Below, one piece after another: positions 1-7,054 of a stretch of 17,492 nucleotides of DNA; positions within the stretch are counted from its first letter, which is position 1, and the number at the start of each line of letters is the position of its first letter. This stretch comes from JANRKT01 sp033763355 (GTDB lineage Bacteria > Bacteroidota > Bacteroidia > Chitinophagales > Chitinophagaceae). The notes below the pieces were generated by a model that worked only from the letters and a program-made list of their open reading frames with translations, did no database searches and was not told where the DNA came from. The position numbers were made by a program, and so were the translations under genes. Location: positions 1 through 17,492 of the forward strand of contig JANRKT010000280.1 of assembly GCA_033763355.1 (NCBI GenBank). The letters are read 5' to 3'.

Positions 1-2446
1 TAAATAAAACCTTACCATTTTTTGATTCATTTCTCAGCAGGTAACCGCTTTCCGGTTGCGGGTACCATCCCGGCGCCACCCTTCCTCCAACAAACAAATC
101 AATGTAACCATCCCCGTCAAAGTCAGCAGCTTTTACACAACCCTTGCTTGATTTAATAAGCGGAATTGCTGAAGGATCCGCTTCACTAAAAAAACCTTTG
201 CCATTGTTAATGTAAAGCCTGTCTGCAAAACGTGAATCGCCTTTCTGGAATTCAAATCCCCCGGACGCAATATATATATCAAGATCATTGTCTTTGTCTG
301 CATCAAAAAGGCAAATGCCTGCATCTGTTTGCTGTTGTAACAAAGTATCCGGATTAAAAAGTTTGGCAATAAACTTACCTTCAGGTTGCTGGAAATAAAT
401 GAATGGTTTCTGCTGAGGGTTTCCTCCAACAACCATATCCTGAAACCCATCGCCGTTTAAATCGCCTGCTGCAAGTGCCGGCCCGTAATGCGAAAACTGG
501 TGTGGTATAGAACGCTGCAGGTTAAAATCAACCGTCGGGTTTGGAGGGTATGTATAATAAATTCCTGCTTTTGTTGTCACTTCGCTGAACAAGTTACCAG
601 TTATTGTTAAAGGTTGCTGAAATGAATATGCTGTTGCAGAAACACTCTGGCTTATTAACAAAGTCTGATCAGCTTTTACATCCCTCATCACATCAAATTT
701 GCCTGTTGGCCAGATAATAACTATTGAATCTGCTTTATCCGCTTCACCCAAACCAAAATGCAATACATTTTCCATGGTGGAAGTATAACCCCTGTATGGG
801 GTAAGCTCGGCAGTCTGGCGCCCGCCTTTGTAATAAATATCTGCAATGGTTCCAACGCCATTGATATTGCTTGTATCTCCCCTGAACTGCAACCTGAGGT
901 AATGATGTGGTTTGTCTTTGTCTTCATTAATGGTATTCTCCAGTATGGTGGCGGGCATGTTGGTGTTGCTGATCACCACATCCATATCGCCGTCTGCATC
1001 AAAATCAGCATAAGCCATACCTGCAGAAAAACCGGGAATGTCCCAGCCCCATTCCAATGTTTTATCAGTAAATGTGGCGTCGCCGTTATTGCTGTAAATG
1101 TAATTGCTCAGTTTAACCGGCGGGAGCTTTAACAGCAGTTCCGTAACCGGTGTATTGGCATGCTGGTCGCGGTAAGCAATAAAATCAAGATCGGTAATGT
1201 CTTTAGGCAACCCGTTTGTTACCATTAAGTCTTTATAGCCGTCATGGTTTGCATCCATGAGCAATGGTGCCCAGCTCCAGTCGGTATAAGCAACTCCTGC
1301 ATAAAAAGAAACCTCACTAAAATGCGGCGCAGCGATGCTGTCGCCTTCTTTAATCCGCGGCCCCCTGTTCAGTTGCAGGGTGTTTCTTACGGTTTGATAA
1401 GGAAATTTATACTGCGAGGTATAAACATACCAGTTGTAATCAACCGGGTTCATCATCATCTTAAAACGTTCATTGTCTTCTGCCGCCATATCGGTTTCAA
1501 TGATATCCACCAGCCCGTCGTTGTTAATGTCACCGGCATCATTTCCCATAGCATTAAGGCTGCCGTGCTTAAAATAATCCTGCACCTCATTTACAAAAGT
1601 TCCGTTTCTTTTATTGATGTATAAAATATTGCCCGATAAATAATCATTGCTTACATAAATATCTTTCCACCCGTCTTTGTTGATGTCAAGAATATTTACA
1701 CCCAAACCAAAACCTTCCCATGTAATACCTGCCTGTTTTGAAACATTGGTATAAACGGGATGCTGCAGTTCATTGCTCCAGTCGTTACGATACAGTTTAT
1801 CTGTATTTATAGCGTTGCCATCATTTCTCACCGGCCTGAATGTATTCGGTGTTTCCTGGCTGAGGCGGTTTACCAAAAGATAAACATCAAGGTCGCCGTC
1901 ATTGTCGTAATCAAAAAAAGCAGCCATGTGGGTGCTGGCCGTATCATCCAGTCCGTATTCCTTTGCCATTTCTGCAAAGCGGGGTATGCCGGTTGAAGGA
2001 TTAACTCCCTGGTTAACGTATAAAAGATTACGGCGCTGCTCAGGTGTTTGCCATGTAGTGGCGCAAACATAAATATCGGGGAGGCCGTCATTGTTAATAT
2101 CCACAACTGACACACCCCTGCTCCATCTTTTTTCACCGGTTACATCAGCTACTCCTGTTACATCTTCAAACTTAAACTTTCCTTTATTGAGATAAAGTTT
2201 ATTTGAACCGAGGCTGGAAGCGAAATAAACATCAGGGAGTTTATCGTTGTTGAAATCGCCAATGCCCACACCGCCGCCGTTGTACAGGTATTCATAGGTA
2301 ATCATGTTGATGTTATCATCTTCTGTAACCGTATTACTGAACGTTATGTTGGTGTATTCAGGTTTCAGTTCCCTGAAAAGCGTTTTCTTTTGCGTGCAGG
2401 AACACATGGCAACTGCAATTACCCATAGCATGGGCTGTATTTTCAT
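1..2446 (-). CDS. VCBS/FG-GAP repeat lipoprotein with ASPIC/UnbV domain (partial, 3' end outside window)
   Basis: Reading from ATG at 2446 gives 815 uninterrupted codons before the left edge, so the C-terminus is missing. The N-terminus is a short signal peptide ending in MCSC, probably a lipoprotein signal with Cys17 lipidated. The mature part is full of calcium-binding-like FG-GAP/VCBS motifs, such as GDFNNDKLPDVYF (about residue 62), DINNDGLPDIYV, DYDNDGDLDVYL, DINKDGWKDIYV, DFDADGDMDVVI, DLNGDGFQDMVV and DFDGDGYIDLFVGG. These usually form beta-propeller blades. Around residues 520-580 lies a typical ASPIC/UnbV domain, with NGVGTIADIYYKGG followed by VLHFGLGEADKADSIVI and WPTGK. Such proteins in Bacteroidota are outer-membrane or extracellular and often sit near SusC/SusD-type genes. 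No such partner is visible here because the gene runs off the edge. Function beyond surface binding or scaffolding is not known. Confidence 0.93.
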   Translation of the reverse strand, partial: MKIQPMLWVIAVAMCSCTQKKTLFRELKPEYTNITFSNTVTEDDNINMITYEYLYNGGGVGIGDFNNDKLPDVYFASSLGSNKLYLNKGKFKFEDVTGVADVTGEKRWSRGVSVVDINNDGLPDIYVCATTWQTPEQRRNLLYVNQGVNPSTGIPRFAEMAKEYGLDDTASTHMAAFFDYDNDGDLDVYLLVNRLSQETPNTFRPVRNDGNAINTDKLYRNDWSNELQHPVYTNVSKQAGITWEGFGLGVNILDINKDGWKDIYVSNDYLSGNILYINKRNGTFVNEVQDYFKHGSLNAMGNDAGDINNDGLVDIIETDMAAEDNERFKMMMNPVDYNWYVYTSQYKFPYQTVRNTLQLNRGPRIKEGDSIAAPHFSEVSFYAGVAYTDWSWAPLLMDANHDGYKDLMVTNGLPKDITDLDFIAYRDQHANTPVTELLLKLPPVKLSNYIYSNNGDATFTDKTLEWGWDIPGFSAGMAYADFDADGDMDVVISNTNMPATILENTINEDKDKPHHYLRLQFRGDTSNINGVGTIADIYYKGGRQTAELTPYRGYTSTMENVLHFGLGEADKADSIVIIWPTGKFDVMRDVKADQTLLISQSVSATAYSFQQPLTITGNLFSEVTTKAGIYYTYPPNPTVDFNLQRSIPHQFSHYGPALAAGDLNGDGFQDMVVGGNPQQKPFIYFQQPEGKFIAKLFNPDTLLQQQTDAGICLFDADKDNDLDIYIASGGFEFQKGDSRFADRLYINNGKGFFSEADPSAIPLIKSSKGCVKAADFDGDGYIDLFVGGRVAPGWYPQPESGYLLRNESKNGKVLF

Positions 2447-2541
2447 AAGCGGTAAATGGTTTTGGGAAATAAATATAAGCTATCCCAAAAAACATCCACG
2501 GGTTTGATATAAGTATTTGTTTTGGGTAAGCACCCTCTGTG

Positions 2542-2572
2542 CAAAGAGTATTAGTTTTCTATCTTACAGCAA
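2542..2572 (-). promoter_or_regulatory. Possible promoter of the VCBS lipoprotein gene
   Basis: On the minus strand a TTG (2570-2572) is followed after 19 nt by TACTCTTTG (2542-2550). This resembles the Bacteroidota sigma consensus TTG-N19-TAnnTTTG but has one extra base inside the -7 box. It would give a leader of about 90 nt before the ATG at 2446. This is pattern matching only. Confidence 0.3.
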
Positions 2573-2618
2573 GCATTTCAGGCAGACAAGTTCCTTCTTT
2601 TTTTTGTAACTTAGCCAT

Positions 2619-2785
2619 GTGAAAAAAAGCAGAAAAAAAGCATTGGATTTTGAGGTTGACAGGCTCACAAATTCCATCAAAAACACCATTTCAGGTGATA
2701 GTTTTCTCACAGATGTTAGCCGTTTATGATAATAAACACAATTGCGGCAAACAAACTTATTGATAAATATTTTAAAAGTGTATAA
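2619..2785 (+). pseudogene. Internally deleted remnant of a small Bacteroidota protein gene
   Basis: Two short frames abut here. A GTG at 2619 opens 36 codons of plausible N-terminus (KKSRKKALDFEVDRL, then ISGDSFLTDVSRL) that stop at TGA 2727-2729. In another frame, from ATG 2726 to TAA 2783-2785, lies a plausible C-terminus ending AANKLIDKYFKSV. I recall, without being able to check, a Bacteroidota family of roughly 170-200 residues that starts with an 'xxRLTNSIxNTxSGDSFxT' stretch and ends in 'GGxxMIIxTxAALxLIDxYF'. If so, the middle of the gene, more than 100 codons, is gone, with the junction at about 2722-2731. The next gene starts one base after the remnant's stop, as expected for an ancestral two-gene operon. 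A TAACTTAG box (2607-2614) just upstream resembles a -7 element. The alternative is two meaningless short frames. Confidence 0.55.
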
Positions 2786-2786
2786 C

Positions 2787-2957
2787 ATGGGACACATTAA
2801 AGAACCAGATGGCGTTGACTTTATCATTAAAGGCAAACCATTAACAGAAAAAGAAAAAAAAGCAATTAGTGAATTTATTAAAGCGGACAAAGAAAGAATT
2901 GCAAAGCAAAACGCTCGTAAAACAAGAGTTCTTCCAAGGAAAAAACCTGTTGCTTAA
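2787..2957 (+). CDS. Small basic conserved-looking protein (56 aa), function unknown
   Basis: I chose the ATG at 2787, not the upstream in-frame start at 2742, because the upstream codons overlap the C-terminal frame of the deleted gene. The start also sits one base after that frame's TAA. The product opens MGHIKEPDGVDFIIKGKPL and continues with a charged helical stretch, roughly residues 20-45, rich in Lys and Glu. It ends in a strongly basic tail (RVLPRKKPVA). There is no signal peptide or membrane segment. From memory, small Bacteroidota proteins starting MGHIKEPxGVDF are widespread, uncharacterised, and found next to the family seen as a remnant upstream. Its partner is broken here while this reading frame is intact. 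A role in nucleic-acid binding or as the small partner of a two-gene module is only a guess. Confidence 0.7.
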   Translation: MGHIKEPDGVDFIIKGKPLTEKEKKAISEFIKADKERIAKQNARKTRVLPRKKPVA

Positions 2958-3135
2958 TTCAAGTGCTTCTCATTCGACAAGAAGAACGAACCGCCAATAT
3001 TGCATTGGCTTGTATGGCGGCGGACGAATGCATTATTTCGACTTCAAATTATTCTCCGGCTTCAGTAGGCCGGGCTGGCCGGAACAACATTACCCGCTTG
3101 AATAAAGCCCCAACCTTAGCTGCGATTTTTACGTC
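2958..3135. other. GC-rich, hairpin-bearing spacer without a convincing gene
   Basis: This stretch is clearly richer in G+C than its surroundings and carries several inverted repeats. CCGCCA (2991-2996) pairs with TGGCGG (3015-3020), GCCAAT (2993-2998) with ATTGGC (3004-3009), and TCCGGC (3055-3060) with GCCGGA (3078-3083). Open frames through it have no recognisable domain and poor coding character. It separates the remnant cassette from parDE and may be the scar or boundary sequence of an inserted cassette. Confidence 0.4.
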
Positions 3136-3139
3136 TCCG

Positions 3140-3178
3140 GTAAAAAGTTTTTACAGTTACCAAAATTTGGTACCTTTA
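3140..3178 (+). promoter_or_regulatory. Promoter/operator region of parDE with two perfect palindromes
   Basis: Two odd-length perfect palindromes lie side by side: GTAAAAAGTTTTTAC (3140-3154) and TACCAAAATTTGGTA (3158-3172), with centres 18 bp apart. A -7-like box TACCTTTA (3171-3178) is preceded at 19 nt by TTTT (3148-3151), close to the Bacteroidota promoter pattern. The second palindrome therefore occupies the spacer and touches the -7 box. ParD-type ribbon-helix-helix antitoxins usually repress their own operon by binding such sites, so these are good candidate operators. Binding is inferred. Confidence 0.5.
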
Positions 3179-3194
3179 TAAAAACCTTGAAACT

Positions 3195-3446
3195 ATGGGG
3201 CGAAATACTTCAATCTCATTGGGCGATCATTTTGAAAATTTTGTGGACAGCAAAGTATCTGCCGGCAGATTTAAAAATGCCAGTGAAGTAATAAGAGCGG
3301 GGCTTCGTTTATTGGAAGAGGAAGAAACTAAAATTGTAGCACTGCAAAAAGCTATTGACGAAGGTTTTGAAAGCGGATTTGTAAAAAACTTTAATCCTAA
3401 GAAACATCTCCAAAAGTTAAAATCCGCAAAGAGAAAAAATGGCTAA
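3195..3446 (+). CDS. parD: ParD-family antitoxin
   Basis: This 83-residue protein has the layout of a type II ParD antitoxin. Its N-terminal ribbon-helix-helix DNA-binding part contains NTSISLGDHFENFVDSKV and GRFKNASEVIRAGLRLLEEEE, roughly residues 4-45. The charged C-terminal tail, which in this family wraps the toxin, ends KHLQKLKSAKRKNG. The family neutralises the ParE partner by direct binding and represses the operon. The reading frame overlaps the toxin gene start by 8 bp, typical of translational coupling. Two palindromes over the promoter just upstream fit autoregulation. Length and motif order are normal, with no sign of damage. Confidence 0.93.
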   Translation: MGRNTSISLGDHFENFVDSKVSAGRFKNASEVIRAGLRLLEEEETKIVALQKAIDEGFESGFVKNFNPKKHLQKLKSAKRKNG

Positions 3447-3738
3447 GTACGCTCTTTCTAATAAGGCAGCAGAAGACCTTTCTAAAATTTGGGAGTACAC
3501 CTATGAAGCCTGGTCAGAACTCCAGGCAGAAAAATATTACTACATGCTTTTGAACACTTGCCAGGATTTAGCAGACGGCAATCTTTCAGGAAAACCTTAT
3601 CCGGAAATCAGCGCTGAAATCTTAGGATTTAAAGCAGGGCGGCACATCATATTCTACAGAAAAGCCAAAGGAACCGGAATTGAAGTTGCAAGAATTCTGC
3701 ATGGAAGAATGGACTTGAAAAATCGAATCCAGGAATAA
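3439..3738 (+). CDS. parE: ParE-family toxin
   Basis: This 99-residue protein belongs to the RelE/ParE superfamily. It starts with the usual AKYALSNKAAEDLSKIWEYT strand-helix segment, which is followed by the second helix (SELQAEKYYYMLLNTCQDLA). It then has KPYPEI and the C-terminal core, where GRHIIFYRKA and VARILHGRMD match the family signature. ParE toxins typically poison DNA gyrase, although RelE-fold relatives cleave mRNA, and the target cannot be read from sequence. The start overlaps the antitoxin's last codons by 8 bp, and the gene appears full length and intact. The next gene is convergent, and no strong terminator is visible downstream. Confidence 0.93.
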   Translation: MAKYALSNKAAEDLSKIWEYTYEAWSELQAEKYYYMLLNTCQDLADGNLSGKPYPEISAEILGFKAGRHIIFYRKAKGTGIEVARILHGRMDLKNRIQE

Positions 3739-3865
3739 AACCACAGCTGACATATAAGGCTTGAACGAAGCTTTGCGTGGCAGAGCCTGATGCCGCCTGA
3801 AACAGTTTTGCTGAAACTATTTGTTTTGTGGAGAAGTAATTCTTGGATGTATTATTCTTCAATTT

Positions 3866-4222
3866 CTATTTCCTGAAATATTTCGTCAGCCATCGCAGGC
3901 TATCAGGGTATTGAAGACCATAATATGCAAAGGAAGCAGAATCAAGAAGAAGCCGGCTGTTATTAAAGTTCTTTTTTGCGTAAATAACCGGGAAGTTTTT
4001 ACCTATTAACACCTTTGCGTCTGAAAAACTTATAAAATCTGGCAAGTAGATGAAGTCCTCGTAAGTCTTTCCTTCAATTATGTAACTATAATTCAGATAT
4101 GTTCCCGATTCAGGTGGACTCCGGATAGAAAATACCGTACCGGTACCAATTATAAAAGCATTCTTAAGTGATTTATTTCTTGTGTACTGATTAATAAAAA
4201 TTATTGTGGCGATAACAATCAT
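3866..4222 (-). CDS. Small membrane-anchored protein, DUF3592-like, possibly 5'-decayed
   Basis: The frame encodes 118 residues from ATG 4222; a GTG at 4225 is an alternative start. A very short hydrophobic N-terminus (MIVIATIIFI) is followed by a soluble beta-rich part. That part runs roughly GTGTVFSI, YLNYSYIIEGKTYEDF, VLIGKNFPVIYAKKN and NNSRLLL. The arrangement resembles small Bacteroidota proteins of the DUF3592 type, in which a membrane anchor carries a small beta domain with 'YxYxVxGKxY' and 'VxYxxxNPxxSRL' patterns. I assign it by this pattern only. Upstream in the same frame lies a TAA (4238-4240) preceded by 28 further coding-like codons with no ATG. Restoring that part would lengthen the too-short membrane helix, so the gene may be a pseudogene. 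No functional neighbour is evident. Confidence 0.6.
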   Translation of the reverse strand: MIVIATIIFINQYTRNKSLKNAFIIGTGTVFSIRSPPESGTYLNYSYIIEGKTYEDFIYLPDFISFSDAKVLIGKNFPVIYAKKNFNNSRLLLDSASFAYYGLQYPDSLRWLTKYFRK

Positions 4223-4430
4223 CACAACAACCGCTATTTATCCTTTTTTAATCTCAGATTTGTTGTACTCTGACAATTCTGAATTAAATTCTTTTGACTC
4301 ATGAAAATGGGTTTTGTAATAAATTCATCCGCCGGCTCCTATATAGCGATGGGTTTAAAACCCCACCGCTAATGAGATCCGCCATAGCATTATCAAATCT
4401 TCAAATTTCAAATTTTGAAACCTTTCAAAT

Positions 4431-5762
4431 TTATTTCACCCTCTTCCCGTGTTTAATCACCATATCCACTTTTTGCAATAAATTAATGTAGCGCAATACA
4501 TCTCCTCTTACAGCGATTATGTCTGCATATTTGCCTTCTGTTACTGTGCCCACCTTGTTATCAACCCCGTGAAATACCGATGGCCAGTAGGTTGCTGCAC
4601 GGATGGCATTCATGGGGTCAACGCCCATTTCCCTTACCCATACATCCAGTTCGTTCCATGTGCTCTGGCTGTGAAATTTCATCGGTATGCCGGAATCCGT
4701 TCCAATCAAAAGCACAACGCCTGATTCTTTTAACTGGGTGAATTTTCTTTTTAACGTCGGCTTCCTGTAAGGTGTTACCTGGAAATACGACAACTGTGAT
4801 GGTTTGGAAATAGAATTGCGAATGTCTGTAATAATGCTGTCCGGCAAACCTGTTTTCCATGACGGGTCATCCAGGTGTTCCTGGTAACGGATACCGTATT
4901 CGTAATTGAATAATCCCTCTACAGTCGGGCACCAGAATAATTTATTGTTTGAGTTACCCGTACGTTCCTGCAGCATCTGCATCACATCTTCAGGATATTC
5001 AGGCGCCGTAGCAAGGCCGGTGTGCTCAAAACAATCTACATTGGCTTTCAATCCCCTTCGTATTTCTTCTGGGCGGTGTGCATGAGCCACCACTTTTAAT
5101 TTATTCTTATGCGCTTCATCCACCACGGCCATTATTTCTTCCATGGTCATCTGGTCCTGGTCAATTAATTTAATGCAATCCACTCCTGCTTTGGCCAGCT
5201 TTTGCACTTTGGCCCTTGCATCGTCAGCGCCATTTACCCCCCAGCGGAACTGTTCTGTTCCGGGATAGGGCGCATGCTGAATGAAAGGCCCGCTTACATA
5301 CATGGTGGGGCCATCTAATTTTCCTGCATTGATGGCATCCCGTACAGCAATACTTTCTTCCAATGGCCCGCCCAGGTCCCTTGCACTGGTTATACCCGCT
5401 AACAGCAATTGCTTTGCAGATGCAGGCATGATAACGGACTTGAATAAGGGCGGGTATTTTTTGTCCCAGTAAGCATAGTCAGAATGCCCGTTGATCATCA
5501 GGTGAACGTGCATATCCCACAAACCGGGTAACACACTCATGCCTTCTGTTGAGATGACCTCTGCATCTTTGGGAATGGCAACAGTACCCACCTGGCCTAC
5601 CTTTACAATCTTTTCCCCTTCAATCAGGATCACAGAATTTCTCAATGGCTCGCCGCCAAAACCATCAATCAGTGTGCCGCCAACCAGCGCTTTCTTTTGC
5701 TGCGCCGCAGCCAGTGCAGAAAAAAGAATAAAGTTTACTAGAAGATAATACAGCTTTCTCAT
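4431..5762 (-). CDS. Exported metal-dependent amidohydrolase (imidazolonepropionase/Xaa-Pro dipeptidase-like)
   Basis: This 443-residue protein has an N-terminal signal peptide, probably cut after ALAAA (residue 20), so it should act in the periplasm. It shows the full metal-site set of the amidohydrolase superfamily: HVH at residues 85-87, a likely carboxylated lysine in CIKL (Lys198), His227 in VVAHAH, His247 in CFEHTG and Asp356 in IGTDSG. The N- and C-terminal parts form the usual small beta-sandwich (GGTLIDGFGG at 28-37, GKYADIIAV near 410-418). Exported members of this group in Bacteroidota are commonly peptidases cutting dipeptides or N-acylated residues. The actual substrate cannot be told. 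The ATG at 5762 is a good start because the signal peptide follows directly. The gene is divergent from the hydrolase at 6000. Confidence 0.92.
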   Translation of the reverse strand: MRKLYYLLVNFILFSALAAAQQKKALVGGTLIDGFGGEPLRNSVILIEGEKIVKVGQVGTVAIPKDAEVISTEGMSVLPGLWDMHVHLMINGHSDYAYWDKKYPPLFKSVIMPASAKQLLLAGITSARDLGGPLEESIAVRDAINAGKLDGPTMYVSGPFIQHAPYPGTEQFRWGVNGADDARAKVQKLAKAGVDCIKLIDQDQMTMEEIMAVVDEAHKNKLKVVAHAHRPEEIRRGLKANVDCFEHTGLATAPEYPEDVMQMLQERTGNSNNKLFWCPTVEGLFNYEYGIRYQEHLDDPSWKTGLPDSIITDIRNSISKPSQLSYFQVTPYRKPTLKRKFTQLKESGVVLLIGTDSGIPMKFHSQSTWNELDVWVREMGVDPMNAIRAATYWPSVFHGVDNKVGTVTEGKYADIIAVRGDVLRYINLLQKVDMVIKHGKRVK

Positions 5763-5999
5763 GTCAGTAATAGTTTGTACCTAAATTAAGGAAAGGTTTT
5801 GTTTGGTGAACAGGCGGATAATCTTTTGTTACCCACATAAAAAAACCTGAATAAATTGTTTACTTAAACCCGGAACCTACGACCAATTCCCGGTTCTGGT
5901 GCTGTAGCTTTCACATTACCTGCTTCGTTGTATTTTCCGGGCAGTAAATCATGAATACTTTTATGCGGTTATTTGTATTTATCTTCTAAAACAAACAAT
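5763..5999. other. Divergent intergenic region with an imperfect hairpin
   Basis: This 237-bp region lies between the divergent amidohydrolase and EEP hydrolase genes. CCGGAACC (about 5870-5877) can pair with GGTTCTGG (5892-5899) with one G-U pair. On the minus strand a TAATTTAG box sits about 20 nt before the amidohydrolase start and may be a -7 element. No gene is recognisable. Confidence 0.3.
5933..5963 (+). promoter_or_regulatory. Possible promoter of the EEP-family hydrolase gene
   Basis: TTTT (5933-5936), a 19-nt spacer and TACTTTTA (5956-5963) resemble the Bacteroidota -33/-7 pattern. This has the same spacing as the candidate in front of parDE. It would give a leader of about 30 nt before ATG 6000. 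Confidence 0.3.
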
Positions 6000-7028
6000 A
6001 TGGCAGCAATCAAACTTTTATGCTGGAACATGGAATGGATGAACGACCTGTTTGACAGCAACGGCAATTTCCATCCAGATAACCATAAACCGCAACACTC
6101 CCCTGACACAACAGTTAAAACAAGGCGGGAGCACCTGGCCGGTGTAATTAACGATATCAGCCCGGATGTTGTAGTGGTGGTGGAAGGGCCCAATACCACC
6201 AATGAACTGAAGTTGTTTTTTGATACCGATGTAACCGGCACATGGCAGGCTTTTTTGCAACCCACCAGCGGCTCATCCCAATGTATTGGCTGTGCAGTAA
6301 GAACAGATACCGGTAAATTCGATAATGCAAACCCCCTCCAGCCTTTTGATACTTCTCCTGAACCTGCCTTCGATCCTTTTGAAATGGAAAATGAAGGAGA
6401 TGGCATTATTGAAAAATATAAGTTTGAGCGGTTGCCCTTATATGCACAAATCAATGCTGCAGGCAACAAAGCCTTCAGGGTAATGGGCCTTCACCTGAAA
6501 AGCAAGGGGATTTTTGACGCTTATGAATGGAGCAAATGGTGGAGTGTTGCCGATGCCAACCGAAAAAAAATCCTTGCCCAAACCAGCCAGGTAAGACAGA
6601 AATTCCTCGATGAATACCTTTCAGCGGCTGCAACAAAAAATATTCCGCTTATAGTTTGCGGTGATATTAACGATGGCCCCGGAATGGATGCCAGCGAAAA
6701 AAGATTATTGGGCAGCGGCATTGAAAGGCTGATGGGAAATATATGGAGGCCGCAGTTTTGCATGGGCAATGCATTGTTTGATACCTTGTCAGTAAACGAC
6801 CAGAAGAACCTGAATTTTGAAAAGATACATACCACTACATTCAAAGACCCCATCTTTAACAATGTATGGCACAGGGAATGGATTGATCACATCCTTTACA
6901 GCCTCAACAAACCCGGCTGGGCCGTTAATGCTAAAGTGCATCAAACCATGAGTGACGGCAAGAAAATATGGGAAAAATTCAAACATGCTTCGGACCACAT
7001 TCCCATTTCTGTGGAAATAAATTTATAA
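6000..7028 (+). CDS. Endonuclease/exonuclease/phosphatase (EEP) family hydrolase
   Basis: I place the start at ATG 6000 because the codons upstream are not coding-like and ATG is followed at once by the family's first strand. The product is 342 residues without a signal peptide, so it is probably cytosolic. It carries the EEP motifs in order: WNMEW with Asn10, VVVEG with the metal-binding Glu62, GLHLKSK with His165, GDINDGPG with Asp222 and Asn224, WIDHIL with Asp296, and SDHIPI with the catalytic Asp332-His333 pair. The fold uses magnesium to cut phosphodiester or phosphomonoester bonds in nucleic acids, phospholipids or small molecules. The substrate is not predictable here. The gene is convergent with the pullulanase, with only 26 bp between the stop codons and no hairpin terminator visible there. 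Confidence 0.9.
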   Translation: MAAIKLLCWNMEWMNDLFDSNGNFHPDNHKPQHSPDTTVKTRREHLAGVINDISPDVVVVVEGPNTTNELKLFFDTDVTGTWQAFLQPTSGSSQCIGCAVRTDTGKFDNANPLQPFDTSPEPAFDPFEMENEGDGIIEKYKFERLPLYAQINAAGNKAFRVMGLHLKSKGIFDAYEWSKWWSVADANRKKILAQTSQVRQKFLDEYLSAAATKNIPLIVCGDINDGPGMDASEKRLLGSGIERLMGNIWRPQFCMGNALFDTLSVNDQKNLNFEKIHTTTFKDPIFNNVWHREWIDHILYSLNKPGWAVNAKVHQTMSDGKKIWEKFKHASDHIPISVEINL

Positions 7029-7054
7029 GAGGATTTAACGTATGGCTTGAAAGT

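Noticed and set aside
2564..2890. Minus-strand open frame of 108 codons across the remnant cassette
   Set aside because: It is antisense to the better-supported small frames at 2619-2957, has no recognisable domain, and its Phe/Ser/Lys-rich make-up comes from AT-rich sequence.
2963..3181. Plus-strand frame of 72 codons in the GC-rich spacer
   Set aside because: It runs through the inverted repeats and the palindromic parDE promoter region, has no domain and no plausible initiation signal.
5969..6469. Minus-strand frame of 166 codons
   Set aside because: It lies opposite the EEP hydrolase gene, whose catalytic motifs are all present, so this is an antisense shadow.
7029..7054. Bidirectional terminator between the convergent EEP and pullulanase genes
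   Set aside because: The 26-bp gap has no inverted repeat or T-tract on either strand.
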